NCBI RefSeq assembly: GCF_021117425.1
Contig: NZ_CP088298.1
Span: forward strand, 4,216,001-4,280,000
Source: Brevibacterium zhoupengii
GTDB lineage: Bacteria > Actinomycetota > Actinomycetes > Actinomycetales > Brevibacteriaceae
Length of the DNA: 64,000 nt
Direction: 5' to 3'
Below are positions 1-8,516 of this stretch, piece by piece; the first letter of the stretch is position 1, and each line of letters begins with the position of its first letter. The notes beneath the pieces are model-generated. The model was not told the origin of the DNA. It searched no databases and saw only the letters and a list, made by a program, of their open reading frames with translations. The position numbers and the translations under genes were made by a program.

Positions 1-80
1 ACATGGTCTTTGCCGTTGACACTCAGCCGGATGGTCGATCTCGGTTCGGTTGCCGCCTCAGTCGCGCTCATCTGAGTCAT
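1..80 (-). CDS. Molybdenum hydroxylase [2Fe-2S] subunit, N-terminus only
   Basis: Only the first 26 codons lie in the window. The ATG at 80 follows AAGGAG with good spacing. The peptide has a polar lead of about 17 residues and then TIRLSVNGKDHV, the usual first beta strand of the ferredoxin-like small subunit (CoxS/XdhC-type) of xanthine dehydrogenase-family enzymes. The cluster-binding cysteines lie beyond the left edge, so the call rests on this strand and on the position 29 bp after the FAD subunit gene in the same direction. The large molybdopterin subunit is expected further left. Confidence 0.6.
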   Translation of the reverse strand, partial: MTQMSATEAATEPRSTIRLSVNGKDH

Positions 81-109
81 CGTGATTCCTTCTCCTTGCA
101 TGTTGCTGC

Positions 110-1072
110 TCACTGTCCACCGCTGAGGGCTGATGCACCACGAGTGCTGTTCTGTCTGCTCAATCGCTTGAGCAGGCGTCCGGCGATGACTCCTGTGAGA
201 TGTCGGCGATAGTCGGCGGTGGCGTGGATGTCCCCTTCCGGATCAATGAAATCCTTGATCGCCGAGGCGACGGCGTCGACGATCGTGTCCACGCGATCCA
301 CTGGGGTGCCGGAGACGAATTGATCGAGTTCGATGATGTCCGGGGTGTCCGTGACTGACACGAATCCTGCCTTCAATCCAGTGATCGCGGCAATCTTGCC
401 CGCAGTTCCGGAGACAGGCGGTCGGGAAGCGTCAACAGAGGCAACAGCGTCGGCGTTGTCTGTGGACATGATCAGTCCGACTCCGGCCAGTCCGTAGTCG
501 CCGCTGCGGCGTGCCAGTTCGTCGAACCCGGCCCTCTGTCCTGGCTGGAGAGCTGGGAAGATCGCCTCGGTGATGAGCTCATCGGGTTCCAAGCTGGTCT
601 CCAGCGGACCGACGTTGAGTTCGTCTGCTGTGAGTGTGCGTGCGCCTCTCAGACTCCTGACCCGCACGTGACCACCGGTCAGTGCCAGAATCATCGGCAT
701 CTCACCGTTGGGGTCGGCGTGAGCGATGGAGCCGACCGTGGTGCCTCGATTCCGGATCGACGGGTGAGCCACATGTCGCAGTGCCTCACCCAGGAGCGGA
801 TTCGCCGAGGCGACGCCCGGGTCGCGCTCGAGCCGTCGGTGGCTCACGAGCGCACCGACCGTGATCTCCTGTCCTTCGATCGTAAGCCCGTCGAGTCCGT
901 CGACAGCTGTGATGTCGATGAGGTTCTCTGGAGCTGCCAGTCGCATATTGAGGACTGGGACCAGGCTCTGTCCCCCGGCGATGATCTTTCCATCCGATGC
1001 ATGCGCCGCGAGCAGTTCCAGGGTGTTCTCAATAGTCTTCGGACGGTGAATCCTCAGGGGAGAAGGCTTCAT
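110..1072 (-). CDS. Molybdenum hydroxylase FAD-binding (medium) subunit, CoxM/XdhB-like
   Basis: A 320-residue protein of normal length for the FAD subunit of the xanthine dehydrogenase/CO dehydrogenase family. It passes electrons from the iron-sulfur subunit to an acceptor. The N-terminal FAD-binding domain shows the AGGQSLVPVLNMRLA motif (about residues 32-46), and NRGTTVGSIAHADPNGEMP (about 108-126) is the second FAD loop. The CoxM C-terminal domain follows. It begins 8 bp after the permease stop and is followed by the small subunit gene, so permease and enzyme are probably one transcript. The substrate cannot be read from this subunit; the hydantoinase and oxamate-carbamoyltransferase genes nearby suggest a nitrogen heterocycle. 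Confidence 0.88.
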   Translation of the reverse strand: MKPSPLRIHRPKTIENTLELLAAHASDGKIIAGGQSLVPVLNMRLAAPENLIDITAVDGLDGLTIEGQEITVGALVSHRRLERDPGVASANPLLGEALRHVAHPSIRNRGTTVGSIAHADPNGEMPMILALTGGHVRVRSLRGARTLTADELNVGPLETSLEPDELITEAIFPALQPGQRAGFDELARRSGDYGLAGVGLIMSTDNADAVASVDASRPPVSGTAGKIAAITGLKAGFVSVTDTPDIIELDQFVSGTPVDRVDTIVDAVASAIKDFIDPEGDIHATADYRRHLTGVIAGRLLKRLSRQNSTRGASALSGGQ

Positions 1073-1080
1073 TGTCTATG

Positions 1081-2544
1081 TCACTCATCTTTCGTTCTGC
1101 GGAGCTTGCGATCCTGTTCGAGGTCTGCGGTGACCCGGGCTCTCTGCCCTTCGCTTCCAATGTTGAGTCCAGCGCCATCGGCTGGATCATCCAGCAGCTC
1201 TTTCGGCGCCAGCCAGCGCGCAACATGGTACATGAGCAGCATCGATATCGTCCCCAGCGCGATTCCGGAGAGGATGAAGTCGTCAGTGAACTTCAGGCTG
1301 ACGTCACCGATGGCGATGATCAGTCCTGCTGCGACCGGGACGATGTTGAGCGGGTTGGCGAAGTTGACCCGGTTCTCAATCCAGATCTTCGCACCCAGCA
1401 TGCCGATCATTCCGTAGAGGACGACCGTGATGCCACCGAGGACTCCGCCCGGGACCGATGATATGAGTGCACCGAACTTCGGTGAGAAGCCGAAGCAGAT
1501 CGCAACAAGTGCAGCAACCCAGTAGGCCGCGGTGGAGTAGACGCGCGTGGCCGCCATCACCCCGATGTTCTCTGCATAGGTTGTCGTCGGTGAACCTCCG
1601 ACCGAGGTGGCGACGACAGTGGCGACGCCGTCACCGAGGACCGCCCGCCCCATGTATTTGTCGAGCTTGTCACCGGTCATCTCTTCGACTGCCTTGACGT
1701 GTCCGGCGTTCTCGGCGACGAGGGCGATAATGCCGGGCAGCATGACGACGATCGCCGCCGCATTGAAGACTGGAAGGTGAACTCCGACGACACCTGCAGC
1801 AGTGTCCGTCATGGGCGGGAACCCGATCCACGCGGCTGACTCGATGGCGGAGAAGTCCACGCGGAAGTGTGTGGTCACTTCTCCGGCCGCGGCACTGAAT
1901 GAGGTGATCTGACCGAAAATCTTGTCGAACAGCCAGGAGATTCCGTAGCCGAGGATGAGACCGAGGAACACTGCGATGCGACCGAGGAACCCTCTTGCCC
2001 AGACGGAGAGGAAGACGATGAAGACCATGACGATGACCGCAACCCACTGGTCCTGGGGCCAGTAGGTGTTTGCAACGACCGGGGCCAGGTTGAAGCCGAT
2101 GAGCATGACCACTCCGCCAGTGACGACGGGCGGGAGGACTTTGGTCAGCGCGGACGCCCCGATGTAGTGGATGAACACACCGACGAGAGCGAGAATGACG
2201 CCCGAGACCATGATCGCACCGGTCACCTCGGCGGGGGTGCCGCCTTGGGCGGTGACAGCGGTGACGCCGCCGACGAATGCGGCGGAGGTGCCGACGTAGC
2301 TGGGTACCTTGCCCTTGACGATGAGGAGGAAGATGATGGTACCGAATCCCGACATCATGACCGCCAGCTGCGGGTTGAGCCCCATGATAACGGGGAACAC
2401 GAAGGTTGCCCCGAACATGGCTACCACGTGCTGAGCACCAAGGCCGATCGTTCGGCCCCAGGTCAGACGTTCGCTGGGTTTGACGAACTCACCTGGGGCG
2501 ACAGTCTTGCCATCCCCGTGCAACGTCCATGAAAACATCGACAT
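1081..2544 (-). CDS. NCS2 family nucleobase:cation symporter (uracil/xanthine permease type)
   Basis: A 487-residue integral membrane protein of the nucleobase-cation symporter-2 family (UraA/PucJ/UacT relatives) with many hydrophobic helices. Family landmarks include the amphipathic N-terminal stretch LTWGRTIGLGAQHVVAMFGATFVFP and, in the second half, an NxGVxxxTRVYST-like segment (ENIGVMAATRVYSTAAYW). The ATG at 2544 is chosen over the longer frame because AGGAG sits 6 bp upstream of it. It is the first gene of the permease/molybdenum hydroxylase transcript and lies downstream of pucR. The likely role is import of the heterocycle degraded by this island. Substrate (uracil, xanthine, urate, hydantoin) is not determinable here. 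Confidence 0.88.
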   Translation of the reverse strand: MSMFSWTLHGDGKTVAPGEFVKPSERLTWGRTIGLGAQHVVAMFGATFVFPVIMGLNPQLAVMMSGFGTIIFLLIVKGKVPSYVGTSAAFVGGVTAVTAQGGTPAEVTGAIMVSGVILALVGVFIHYIGASALTKVLPPVVTGGVVMLIGFNLAPVVANTYWPQDQWVAVIVMVFIVFLSVWARGFLGRIAVFLGLILGYGISWLFDKIFGQITSFSAAAGEVTTHFRVDFSAIESAAWIGFPPMTDTAAGVVGVHLPVFNAAAIVVMLPGIIALVAENAGHVKAVEEMTGDKLDKYMGRAVLGDGVATVVATSVGGSPTTTYAENIGVMAATRVYSTAAYWVAALVAICFGFSPKFGALISSVPGGVLGGITVVLYGMIGMLGAKIWIENRVNFANPLNIVPVAAGLIIAIGDVSLKFTDDFILSGIALGTISMLLMYHVARWLAPKELLDDPADGAGLNIGSEGQRARVTADLEQDRKLRRTKDE

Positions 2545-2714
2545 GTGTTTCTCCTCATCGTTGAGAAAGGCCCGGTGCAGACATTTCGACACGTGTGTTC
2601 TTGCAGCCGCCGGTCACGAAACATCTCGACTAACACCACGACTCTATTGGGATGATGAGGTACACATCACGTCAGATCCTGCCAAATATACCCAGGCCTC
2701 GTCGGCAGTCTTTG

Positions 2715-4433
2715 CTAAGGAAGCTTGACGATCTGCAACGCCAAAGACACCGAGAGACGGAGGTTGGGGTCCTCGGTGAACGGCCCGACCATGTGTTCGA
2801 GCTTGGTGATCCGATATCTCAGCGTGTTGTAGTGGAAGTACAGCGACCGTGCCGTTTCGGCCACGTTGAGATTGTGATCGAGCAGAGCCTGCAAAGTGGT
2901 GCGCAGTCCTTCGTATTCTTCTTTGTCGTCCCCAGCCAACGGGCCGAGGACCTCGCGGGCAAAACTGCGCAGCTCTTCCTTCTTCGTCACCTGAAGGAGC
3001 AGCCGGTAGACGCCCAGGGAGTCGTAATGACTGAGGCCCTGACCACGTTCGAGCTGGCGTCCGACCTCGAGTGCGCGCATCGCCTCCTGATAGGCCGCTG
3101 CTAGGCCGGACACGTCTGCTGCTGGCCGCGAGATGCCGACCGAGAACTGCCTCCTGCCGCCCCCGCCATATCCGCGCACATCCGTGATGAAGGACCTGAG
3201 TCGTGCCGTGATCTTGTCCGCACTCTCTGCCGAGAGCAGCAGGATGACCTGATCTCCCGAACCGACGACCGCGGCAGCAGGATCGTCCTGTGACACGACT
3301 TTCGTCCAGGCGTCGGCGAAGAGGGACTGCATCGTCCGTTTGTTCTCAGCATCTGTCTGGTCCGCTTCCGAATCCACCTCGGCGACTGCGACGTTGATGG
3401 GTCGGGCCAGGTCCCAGCCCAACGAATCTGCATGGGAGAGCACTCGGTCTGTGGACGCAATATGGCCACGCAACACCTCAAGGACGAAGTCTGTGCGGTA
3501 CTTGCTCTCGACCGCAGTGATCGCCTTCTCTCGGGTGATAACAAGCGCTGCGGCTGCCGCAGCCTGTTCGATGAGTCGGAACTCGGGAGCTGTGAGCCCG
3601 CCCTCGCCGAAGGCAACGATGCGGCCCAGAGTCTTATCTCCGCCTTCGATGCTGCAGTTGCCCCACACGTACGTCAGCCCCGCGCGGGTCTGGCCGCCGC
3701 GTTCCAGGCCCGCTGGTTCATCCTCGACACGGAAACGACCAGACTTGTCGAAGCAGTCCAGGCTCGCCAGATCCTCGCTGACCTCGGCTTCGGCCTCGGC
3801 AACCATCGAGTGAGTCCGCAGGCAGCGCACCCTGCCGTCCAAGGTGGCGACCGCTGCAGCCACACCGATCCGCTCTGCCACCATCTGGCAGACGTCTTCG
3901 AGGTCGCCGTCATTGATGACGACGTCGACAAGCTCTCGCATCGTCTGTTCCGTCTTCCGGATGAGTTCGGCTCGGCGATCAAGGTTGCTCGAGAGCACTT
4001 CGTGCATGATCTCGTCGAAGCCCACTCCGTCGCCGAGGTGGACGATGGGCAGGCCGAGCCGGTCGGCTTCCGCGATGGCGGATTCCGGTATCTCGGGAAG
4101 ATATCGTCCCGGCTTGATGCAGATGGCGGAGACCCCGCTGGCGTCAAGCGTCGTCAGGAGCTGGGCGATCTCCTCTGGCCGATCGCGCAGCGGATAGGCG
4201 GTGGTCAGGAGCAGTTCGCGCGGCTTCACCCAAGGGATGATGTCTGGAACTTCCATCACATTGGTCAGCTCAACTAGGCGATCAAGCCCCTGCGCACCCG
4301 CGACGACCGCGCCGTTTCGCATACTCGGCAGATCCATGACGTCACGCACGGACAGACATGCTGAAAAGGGGTCGCCATCATCGGCTAGCAAGTTTTGATG
4401 CATATCCAAGCCATTCTTGGCACCATTTGACAT
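2715..4433 (-). CDS. PucR-family transcriptional regulator
   Basis: A 572-residue regulator of the purine-catabolism (PucR) family. The N-terminal PucR domain begins after about 25 residues (SVRDVMDLPSMRNGAVVAG, then MEVPDIIPWVKPRELLLTTAYPLR). The centre is GAF/GGDEF-like, and the C-terminus carries the PucR-type helix-turn-helix (LLDHNLNVAETARSLYFHYNTLRYRITKLE). The start at 4433 has no ribosome site, but TATCGT lies exactly 6 bp upstream, as expected for a leaderless mRNA; an internal ATG at 4403 is the alternative. It is divergent from the DUF2877/FdrA-YlbE operon and precedes the permease, so it most likely controls the island. Confidence 0.88.
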   Translation of the reverse strand: MSNGAKNGLDMHQNLLADDGDPFSACLSVRDVMDLPSMRNGAVVAGAQGLDRLVELTNVMEVPDIIPWVKPRELLLTTAYPLRDRPEEIAQLLTTLDASGVSAICIKPGRYLPEIPESAIAEADRLGLPIVHLGDGVGFDEIMHEVLSSNLDRRAELIRKTEQTMRELVDVVINDGDLEDVCQMVAERIGVAAAVATLDGRVRCLRTHSMVAEAEAEVSEDLASLDCFDKSGRFRVEDEPAGLERGGQTRAGLTYVWGNCSIEGGDKTLGRIVAFGEGGLTAPEFRLIEQAAAAAALVITREKAITAVESKYRTDFVLEVLRGHIASTDRVLSHADSLGWDLARPINVAVAEVDSEADQTDAENKRTMQSLFADAWTKVVSQDDPAAAVVGSGDQVILLLSAESADKITARLRSFITDVRGYGGGGRRQFSVGISRPAADVSGLAAAYQEAMRALEVGRQLERGQGLSHYDSLGVYRLLLQVTKKEELRSFAREVLGPLAGDDKEEYEGLRTTLQALLDHNLNVAETARSLYFHYNTLRYRITKLEHMVGPFTEDPNLRLSVSLALQIVKLP

Positions 4434-4436
4434 GCA

Positions 4437-4462
4437 GTGACGATAGCAGGTCACGATAATCT
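4437..4462. promoter_or_regulatory. Face-to-face leaderless promoters between pucR and the allH-like gene
   Basis: Only 35 bp separate the two divergent starts. On the minus strand TATCGT (4440-4445) ends 6 bp before the pucR ATG. On the plus strand TAATCT (4457-4462) ends 6 bp before the ATG at 4469. The segment also holds an inverted repeat, GTGAC (4437-4441) and GTCAC (4450-4454) 8 bp apart, and ACGATA occurs twice 13 bp apart. Each -35 region must fall in or beyond the other gene's start. The -10 boxes and repeats are seen directly; promoter activity and regulator binding are inferred. Confidence 0.5.
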
Positions 4463-4468
4463 GTCGAA

Positions 4469-5440
4469 ATGAGGTCCACGTCACGCACTCTGCCGGCAGC
4501 GGTTTCGCCGCTGCCGTTCCTGGACCCGAGCCGCGCCACCGTCGTGAGTTCAAAGCTGACGAACTCAAGCGAGGTATCCGTGGATGCAAAGGTTCTCGGA
4601 CTCTTTCCGACTGGCTTCTACATTGGGGTCGATGCCCACCCATGTGGTCAGCAGATCCTTCCCGTGTTAGGCCCAGATGCCCTGCAGCTGCCGTCGGGAC
4701 TTCAGGTGCCCCAGCTGACTCCGGACCACCTCGGCGAGCTTCGTACTGAGATGCCGGCAACCATCACACTCTCAACCGCAGTTGCCAGCCCGAGAGTCGA
4801 ACGAATCGAAGCCGCGAATCTGAGCTTCGTCACCGTTCGAACTTGGCGTCCCAGCTGGATCGAGCCCCTTGACCTGCTAGGTCCTCAACGAGATTCGCAT
4901 CATGTGGTCGTACCGATCCGAGACCGCCTGAATCCGGGCCGCAGCGACCTGGCTTCTCGGTCACTGAAGCTTGTTCGTGCATTGGAATCCGGGATCATTC
5001 AGGACGTGGACTCATGCGTCCACGCTCTCCTCGGCTACGGCCCCGGAAGCACCCCGTCTGGCGACGACGCACTATGTGGGATCGCCTTGGCGCTGCGCCG
5101 GACATCGCAGTCGGTGTCTCATTCGCGCCAACAATCCCTGTTGGCCCAAAGACTGTCCAGCATCGCCCTCGAAGCACGAACCACAGCCGTGTCGGCCTCA
5201 CTTCTGCGCGCCGCCCTCGAGGGCTACTGCATTCCGGAGATCAAACACGCCATCACCGACATCGCTCGCCTTGGCCTCGGCGAAGATGACTCTCTCGACG
5301 GGTTTCTCGCGGACATCAGCCGGATCGGTCATCACTCCGGACACGATCTTCTGACCGGAGCCCTCGCGGTACTCACCCCAGCAGCCGAACTCACCCTCGC
5401 TTCACCATTGGAAGGAACCACCCATGCCGACGACTCTTGA
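4469..5440 (+). CDS. DUF2877 protein, AllH (YlbF)-like oxamate carbamoyltransferase component
   Basis: A 323-residue protein with the DUF2877 signature LLGYGPGSTPSGDDALCG (about residues 187-204), then RTTAVSASLLRAALEG and HHSGHDLLTGALAVL, the conserved Ser/Gly/Asp motifs of the family. E. coli YlbF (AllH) of this family works with FdrA (AllF) and YlbE (AllG) as the oxamate carbamoyltransferase of anaerobic allantoin breakdown. Here it lies directly upstream of a fused FdrA-YlbE gene and overlaps it by 17 bp, which supports the same complex. No ribosome site precedes the ATG; TAATCT 6 bp upstream suggests leaderless translation. Confidence 0.82.
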   Translation: MRSTSRTLPAAVSPLPFLDPSRATVVSSKLTNSSEVSVDAKVLGLFPTGFYIGVDAHPCGQQILPVLGPDALQLPSGLQVPQLTPDHLGELRTEMPATITLSTAVASPRVERIEAANLSFVTVRTWRPSWIEPLDLLGPQRDSHHVVVPIRDRLNPGRSDLASRSLKLVRALESGIIQDVDSCVHALLGYGPGSTPSGDDALCGIALALRRTSQSVSHSRQQSLLAQRLSSIALEARTTAVSASLLRAALEGYCIPEIKHAITDIARLGLGEDDSLDGFLADISRIGHHSGHDLLTGALAVLTPAAELTLASPLEGTTHADDS

Positions 5441-8400
5441 TATCAGGTCAGGCCTCTACTACGACTCCGTCGCTCTCATGCAGGTCTCTGCGCAGGTCAA
5501 AGCCACCGAAGGCGTCGACACCGCGCTCATCGGCATGGGCACCGAACTCAATGTCGGTCTCATGCGCGAGGCCGGTTTCGACATTCCCGATTCTGCCGCA
5601 CCCAATGATCTGGTCATCGCGATCAGCGCCAGCGACGATGCCGCGCTCGCGTCGGGTCTTACTGCCGTCGACGAGGCCTTCACCCGCATTGCCGACACCG
5701 CCGCACGCTCGCTGGGGCCAACCGGAGGGGAGCAGCCCCCACTGACTGTCGAGTCAGCGCTCGCGCGCACCGGTTCCAACCTGGTCGTGGTCTCCGTTCC
5801 CGGCGACTACGCAGGCATCGAAACCATTGCCGCTCTGGATTCTGGGAACTCGGTGCTGCTCTTCAGCGACAACGTCGATGTCGACACAGAGGTCGCCCTC
5901 AAACGCAGGGCCACCGAGGCGGGCCTCATCGTGATGGGCCCTGACTGTGGGACTGCCATCGTCGCCGGGGCCGGGCTCGGTTTCGCCAACGAAGTGAAGC
6001 CGGGTCGGATCGGCATCGTCGCCGCTTCGGGTACTGGTGCACAGCAAGTCTCGACCCTGCTTGATGCTGCAGGGGCGGGAATCTCCCAGCTGATCGGCAC
6101 TGGCGGACGCGATCTGACACGTGAAGTCGGTGGACTCAGCGCCAAACAGGCGCTCAAGGCGCTTGCCGGCGATGAAGACACCGATCATGTCGTCGTCGTG
6201 TCTAAACCCGCCGACGCCGAGGTGGTCGCGGAAATAGAAGTACTGGCAGTTGATCTGGGCATCGGTGTCAGCTGGGCCGTGCTCGGCCCCGACAACATCG
6301 ATCTGACAGCAAGCGTCGAAGCTGCTCTGGACAGCTGCGGCTTCGACGTTCCCACATGGCCGACCTGGGGAACGTCCGACACAACGGTACACCTGAAGCA
6401 AGGACCTCTGGTGGGGCTCTTCTGTGGTGGCACCATGGCCGATGAAGCCATGCTCATCGCGGCAGAGACTCTGGGCCCGATCACCTCGAACATCCCCCTC
6501 GACGGGGCGGAGAAGATCACTGATCCCGAACTACCTGTGTCCGCACACACTGTCATCGATTTCGGTGATGATGGGATGACTCAAGGACGCGCCCACCCGA
6601 TGATCGATCCCAGCCTCCGCCTTGAGGCCATAGCAGAGATGGGTGACAGCGCCGGGGTTCTCCTCCTCGATCTGGTCCTCGGTCACGGAGCCCACGCGGC
6701 TCCAGCGGAAGGTCTCGCTGAAGCCATCTCCGCAGCTCGATCGGCTGCGGCGCAGATTGGTCGGGAACTGCCGGTCATCGTCAGTCTCATCGGCACCCAG
6801 TCTGATCCGCAGGACTTCTCTGCCACGGTTGACTCGCTCGTTGGGGCCGGAGCCGAGGTCTACGTCTCCAACGCTCAGGCAACTCGGCGCGCGGTCTCCT
6901 TCATCGCTCCACTCAACCAGACCCAGCGCTACGACGCTTCCGGACGAAACGCACAGTCGGAGCGGAACAACTCGGGCACAGAAGGACTCCCCGCTCAACC
7001 GGAAACTTCCTCCCACGAGGCAGCAGCTCAGACGGACGTGGGAGCGAACTCTACGTCAGCAACGAACTCTTCCTCGGCGACGAAACTGGGCGAGCTGCTC
7101 TCGGCCGAACCGAAAGTCGTCAGTGTTGGTCTGTCACTCTTCGCCGACGCGCTGCGCGCACAGGCCGTTCCTGTCGTCGAAGTACCGTGGCAACCGCCCT
7201 TGGGCGACACGAACAGTCTGTTCTCCGTGATGAGCGACCCTCGTCGCCTGGCTGCCAATGCCCAAGCCTTGGAGGCCATGCTCAACGCCGGCGCCGAGCT
7301 CGTCGGCTTGCGACCGGCCCGTGAGTGTCTGGGCCTTGCCGACAACGAGTTCCTGCATTCGGGACCGCCCCTCGCGTTTGAACGTGCCTCGGGTCCTATG
7401 CGGGGAGCGTTGGCTGGTGCTGTGGTCTTCGAAGGACTGACCGACACCCTCGAAGAGGCTGAGGCCGGGCTCGCCGACGGACGATTCGGCATGGCGCCAT
7501 GCCATTCGAAGGATGCTGTCGGGCCGATGGCCGGAGTGATCAGCCCGTCGATGTGGATGTTCGAACTCGTCGACCCCGTGTACGGCAACCGTGCTTACTG
7601 CTCCCTCAACGAGGGGTTGGGCAAGGTGCTGCGGTACGGCGCGAACAACGACGAGGTGCTTGACCGCCTCCGTTGGATGCGCGACATCTTGGGCCCCGTG
7701 CTCGCGCAGGCGGTCGCCACACACGGACCCATCGACACGAAATACTATGTCTCGCAGATGTTGTCATCCGGCGATGAAGGGCATAACCGCAATCGCACTG
7801 CGACACTGCTGTTCCTCCGAGATCTGATGCCGGATCTGCTTGCCCTGGACTTCGCCTCCGACAACCTCGCCGAGGTGTGCCGATTCCTGGGCGCCAATGA
7901 CTACTTCGCACTCAACTTGGTGATGCCGACCTGCAAACTGGCCATGGCAGCGGCGAAGGGCATTCCCGGTTCCTCACTGGTCGTGACCATGGCTCGAAAC
8001 GGCACCGATTTCGGCATTCAGCTCTCAGGGACCGGCGACGAATGGTTCACCGGACCGGCCCAGGTCGCTGAGGGACTGTACCTAGGTGACTACGGTCCAG
8101 AAGACGCCAATCCCGACATCGGAGACTCAGCAATCACCGAGACTGCCGGCATCGGAGGACTGGCCATGGCCGCGGCTCCGGCAGTGGTGCGCCTCGTCGG
8201 TGGCGATGTGGCCTTCGCTGTGGAGACGACGCGGAGAATGTACGAGATCACCGCTGGTGAGCACCCGATCCACCAGATTCCAATCCTGGAATTCCGGGGT
8301 GTGCCCAGCGGAATCGACCTGGTCAAGGTGCTGCGGACAGCCGTGCTTCCGCAGATCAACACGGGCATGGCCGGTCGCATGGCCGGCGTCGGCCAGGTAG

Positions 8401-8465
8401 GCGCCGGACTGGTCAACCCTCCGATGGACTGCTTCACCAATGGTCTCGAGTCGCTGGGACAGTAG
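5424..8465 (+). CDS. FdrA-YlbE (AllF-AllG) fusion, oxamate carbamoyltransferase-like
   Basis: A 1013-residue protein joining two families that are separate genes in E. coli. Residues 1 to about 510 are FdrA-like, related to the succinyl-CoA synthetase alpha subunit: SVALMQVSAQVKATEGVDTA at the N-terminus, Rossmann segment RIGIVAASGTGAQQV, and LVLGHGAHAAPA. A low-complexity Ser/Thr/Ala/Gln linker of roughly 45 residues follows (about 512-556). From about 560 to the end is DUF1116 (YlbE): VVEVPWQPPLGD, FEGLTDTLEEAEAGL, GMAPCHSKDAVGPMAG and DPVYGNRAYCSLNEGLGKVLRYGA. A ribosome site (GGAAGGA) precedes the ATG. Expected reaction, from the E. coli complex: oxalurate plus phosphate to oxamate plus carbamoyl phosphate. 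Confidence 0.85.
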   Translation: MPTTLDIRSGLYYDSVALMQVSAQVKATEGVDTALIGMGTELNVGLMREAGFDIPDSAAPNDLVIAISASDDAALASGLTAVDEAFTRIADTAARSLGPTGGEQPPLTVESALARTGSNLVVVSVPGDYAGIETIAALDSGNSVLLFSDNVDVDTEVALKRRATEAGLIVMGPDCGTAIVAGAGLGFANEVKPGRIGIVAASGTGAQQVSTLLDAAGAGISQLIGTGGRDLTREVGGLSAKQALKALAGDEDTDHVVVVSKPADAEVVAEIEVLAVDLGIGVSWAVLGPDNIDLTASVEAALDSCGFDVPTWPTWGTSDTTVHLKQGPLVGLFCGGTMADEAMLIAAETLGPITSNIPLDGAEKITDPELPVSAHTVIDFGDDGMTQGRAHPMIDPSLRLEAIAEMGDSAGVLLLDLVLGHGAHAAPAEGLAEAISAARSAAAQIGRELPVIVSLIGTQSDPQDFSATVDSLVGAGAEVYVSNAQATRRAVSFIAPLNQTQRYDASGRNAQSERNNSGTEGLPAQPETSSHEAAAQTDVGANSTSATNSSSATKLGELLSAEPKVVSVGLSLFADALRAQAVPVVEVPWQPPLGDTNSLFSVMSDPRRLAANAQALEAMLNAGAELVGLRPARECLGLADNEFLHSGPPLAFERASGPMRGALAGAVVFEGLTDTLEEAEAGLADGRFGMAPCHSKDAVGPMAGVISPSMWMFELVDPVYGNRAYCSLNEGLGKVLRYGANNDEVLDRLRWMRDILGPVLAQAVATHGPIDTKYYVSQMLSSGDEGHNRNRTATLLFLRDLMPDLLALDFASDNLAEVCRFLGANDYFALNLVMPTCKLAMAAAKGIPGSSLVVTMARNGTDFGIQLSGTGDEWFTGPAQVAEGLYLGDYGPEDANPDIGDSAITETAGIGGLAMAAAPAVVRLVGGDVAFAVETTRRMYEITAGEHPIHQIPILEFRGVPSGIDLVKVLRTAVLPQINTGMAGRMAGVGQVGAGLVNPPMDCFTNGLESLGQ

Positions 8466-8482
8466 TTCCCTCAGCATCGGTA

Positions 8483-8514
8483 GCCGGACCCAGTGAGTAA
8501 TCTCTGGGTCCGGC
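8483..8514. terminator. Bidirectional terminator hairpin
   Basis: A perfect 11-bp inverted repeat, GCCGGACCCAG (8483-8493) and CTGGGTCCGGC (8504-8514), with a 10-nt loop. It sits in the 51-bp gap between the converging FdrA-YlbE fusion and xdhC genes, so it can end both transcripts. There is no clear T-run, which is usual in high-GC actinobacteria. Confidence 0.8.
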
Positions 8515-8516
8515 GA

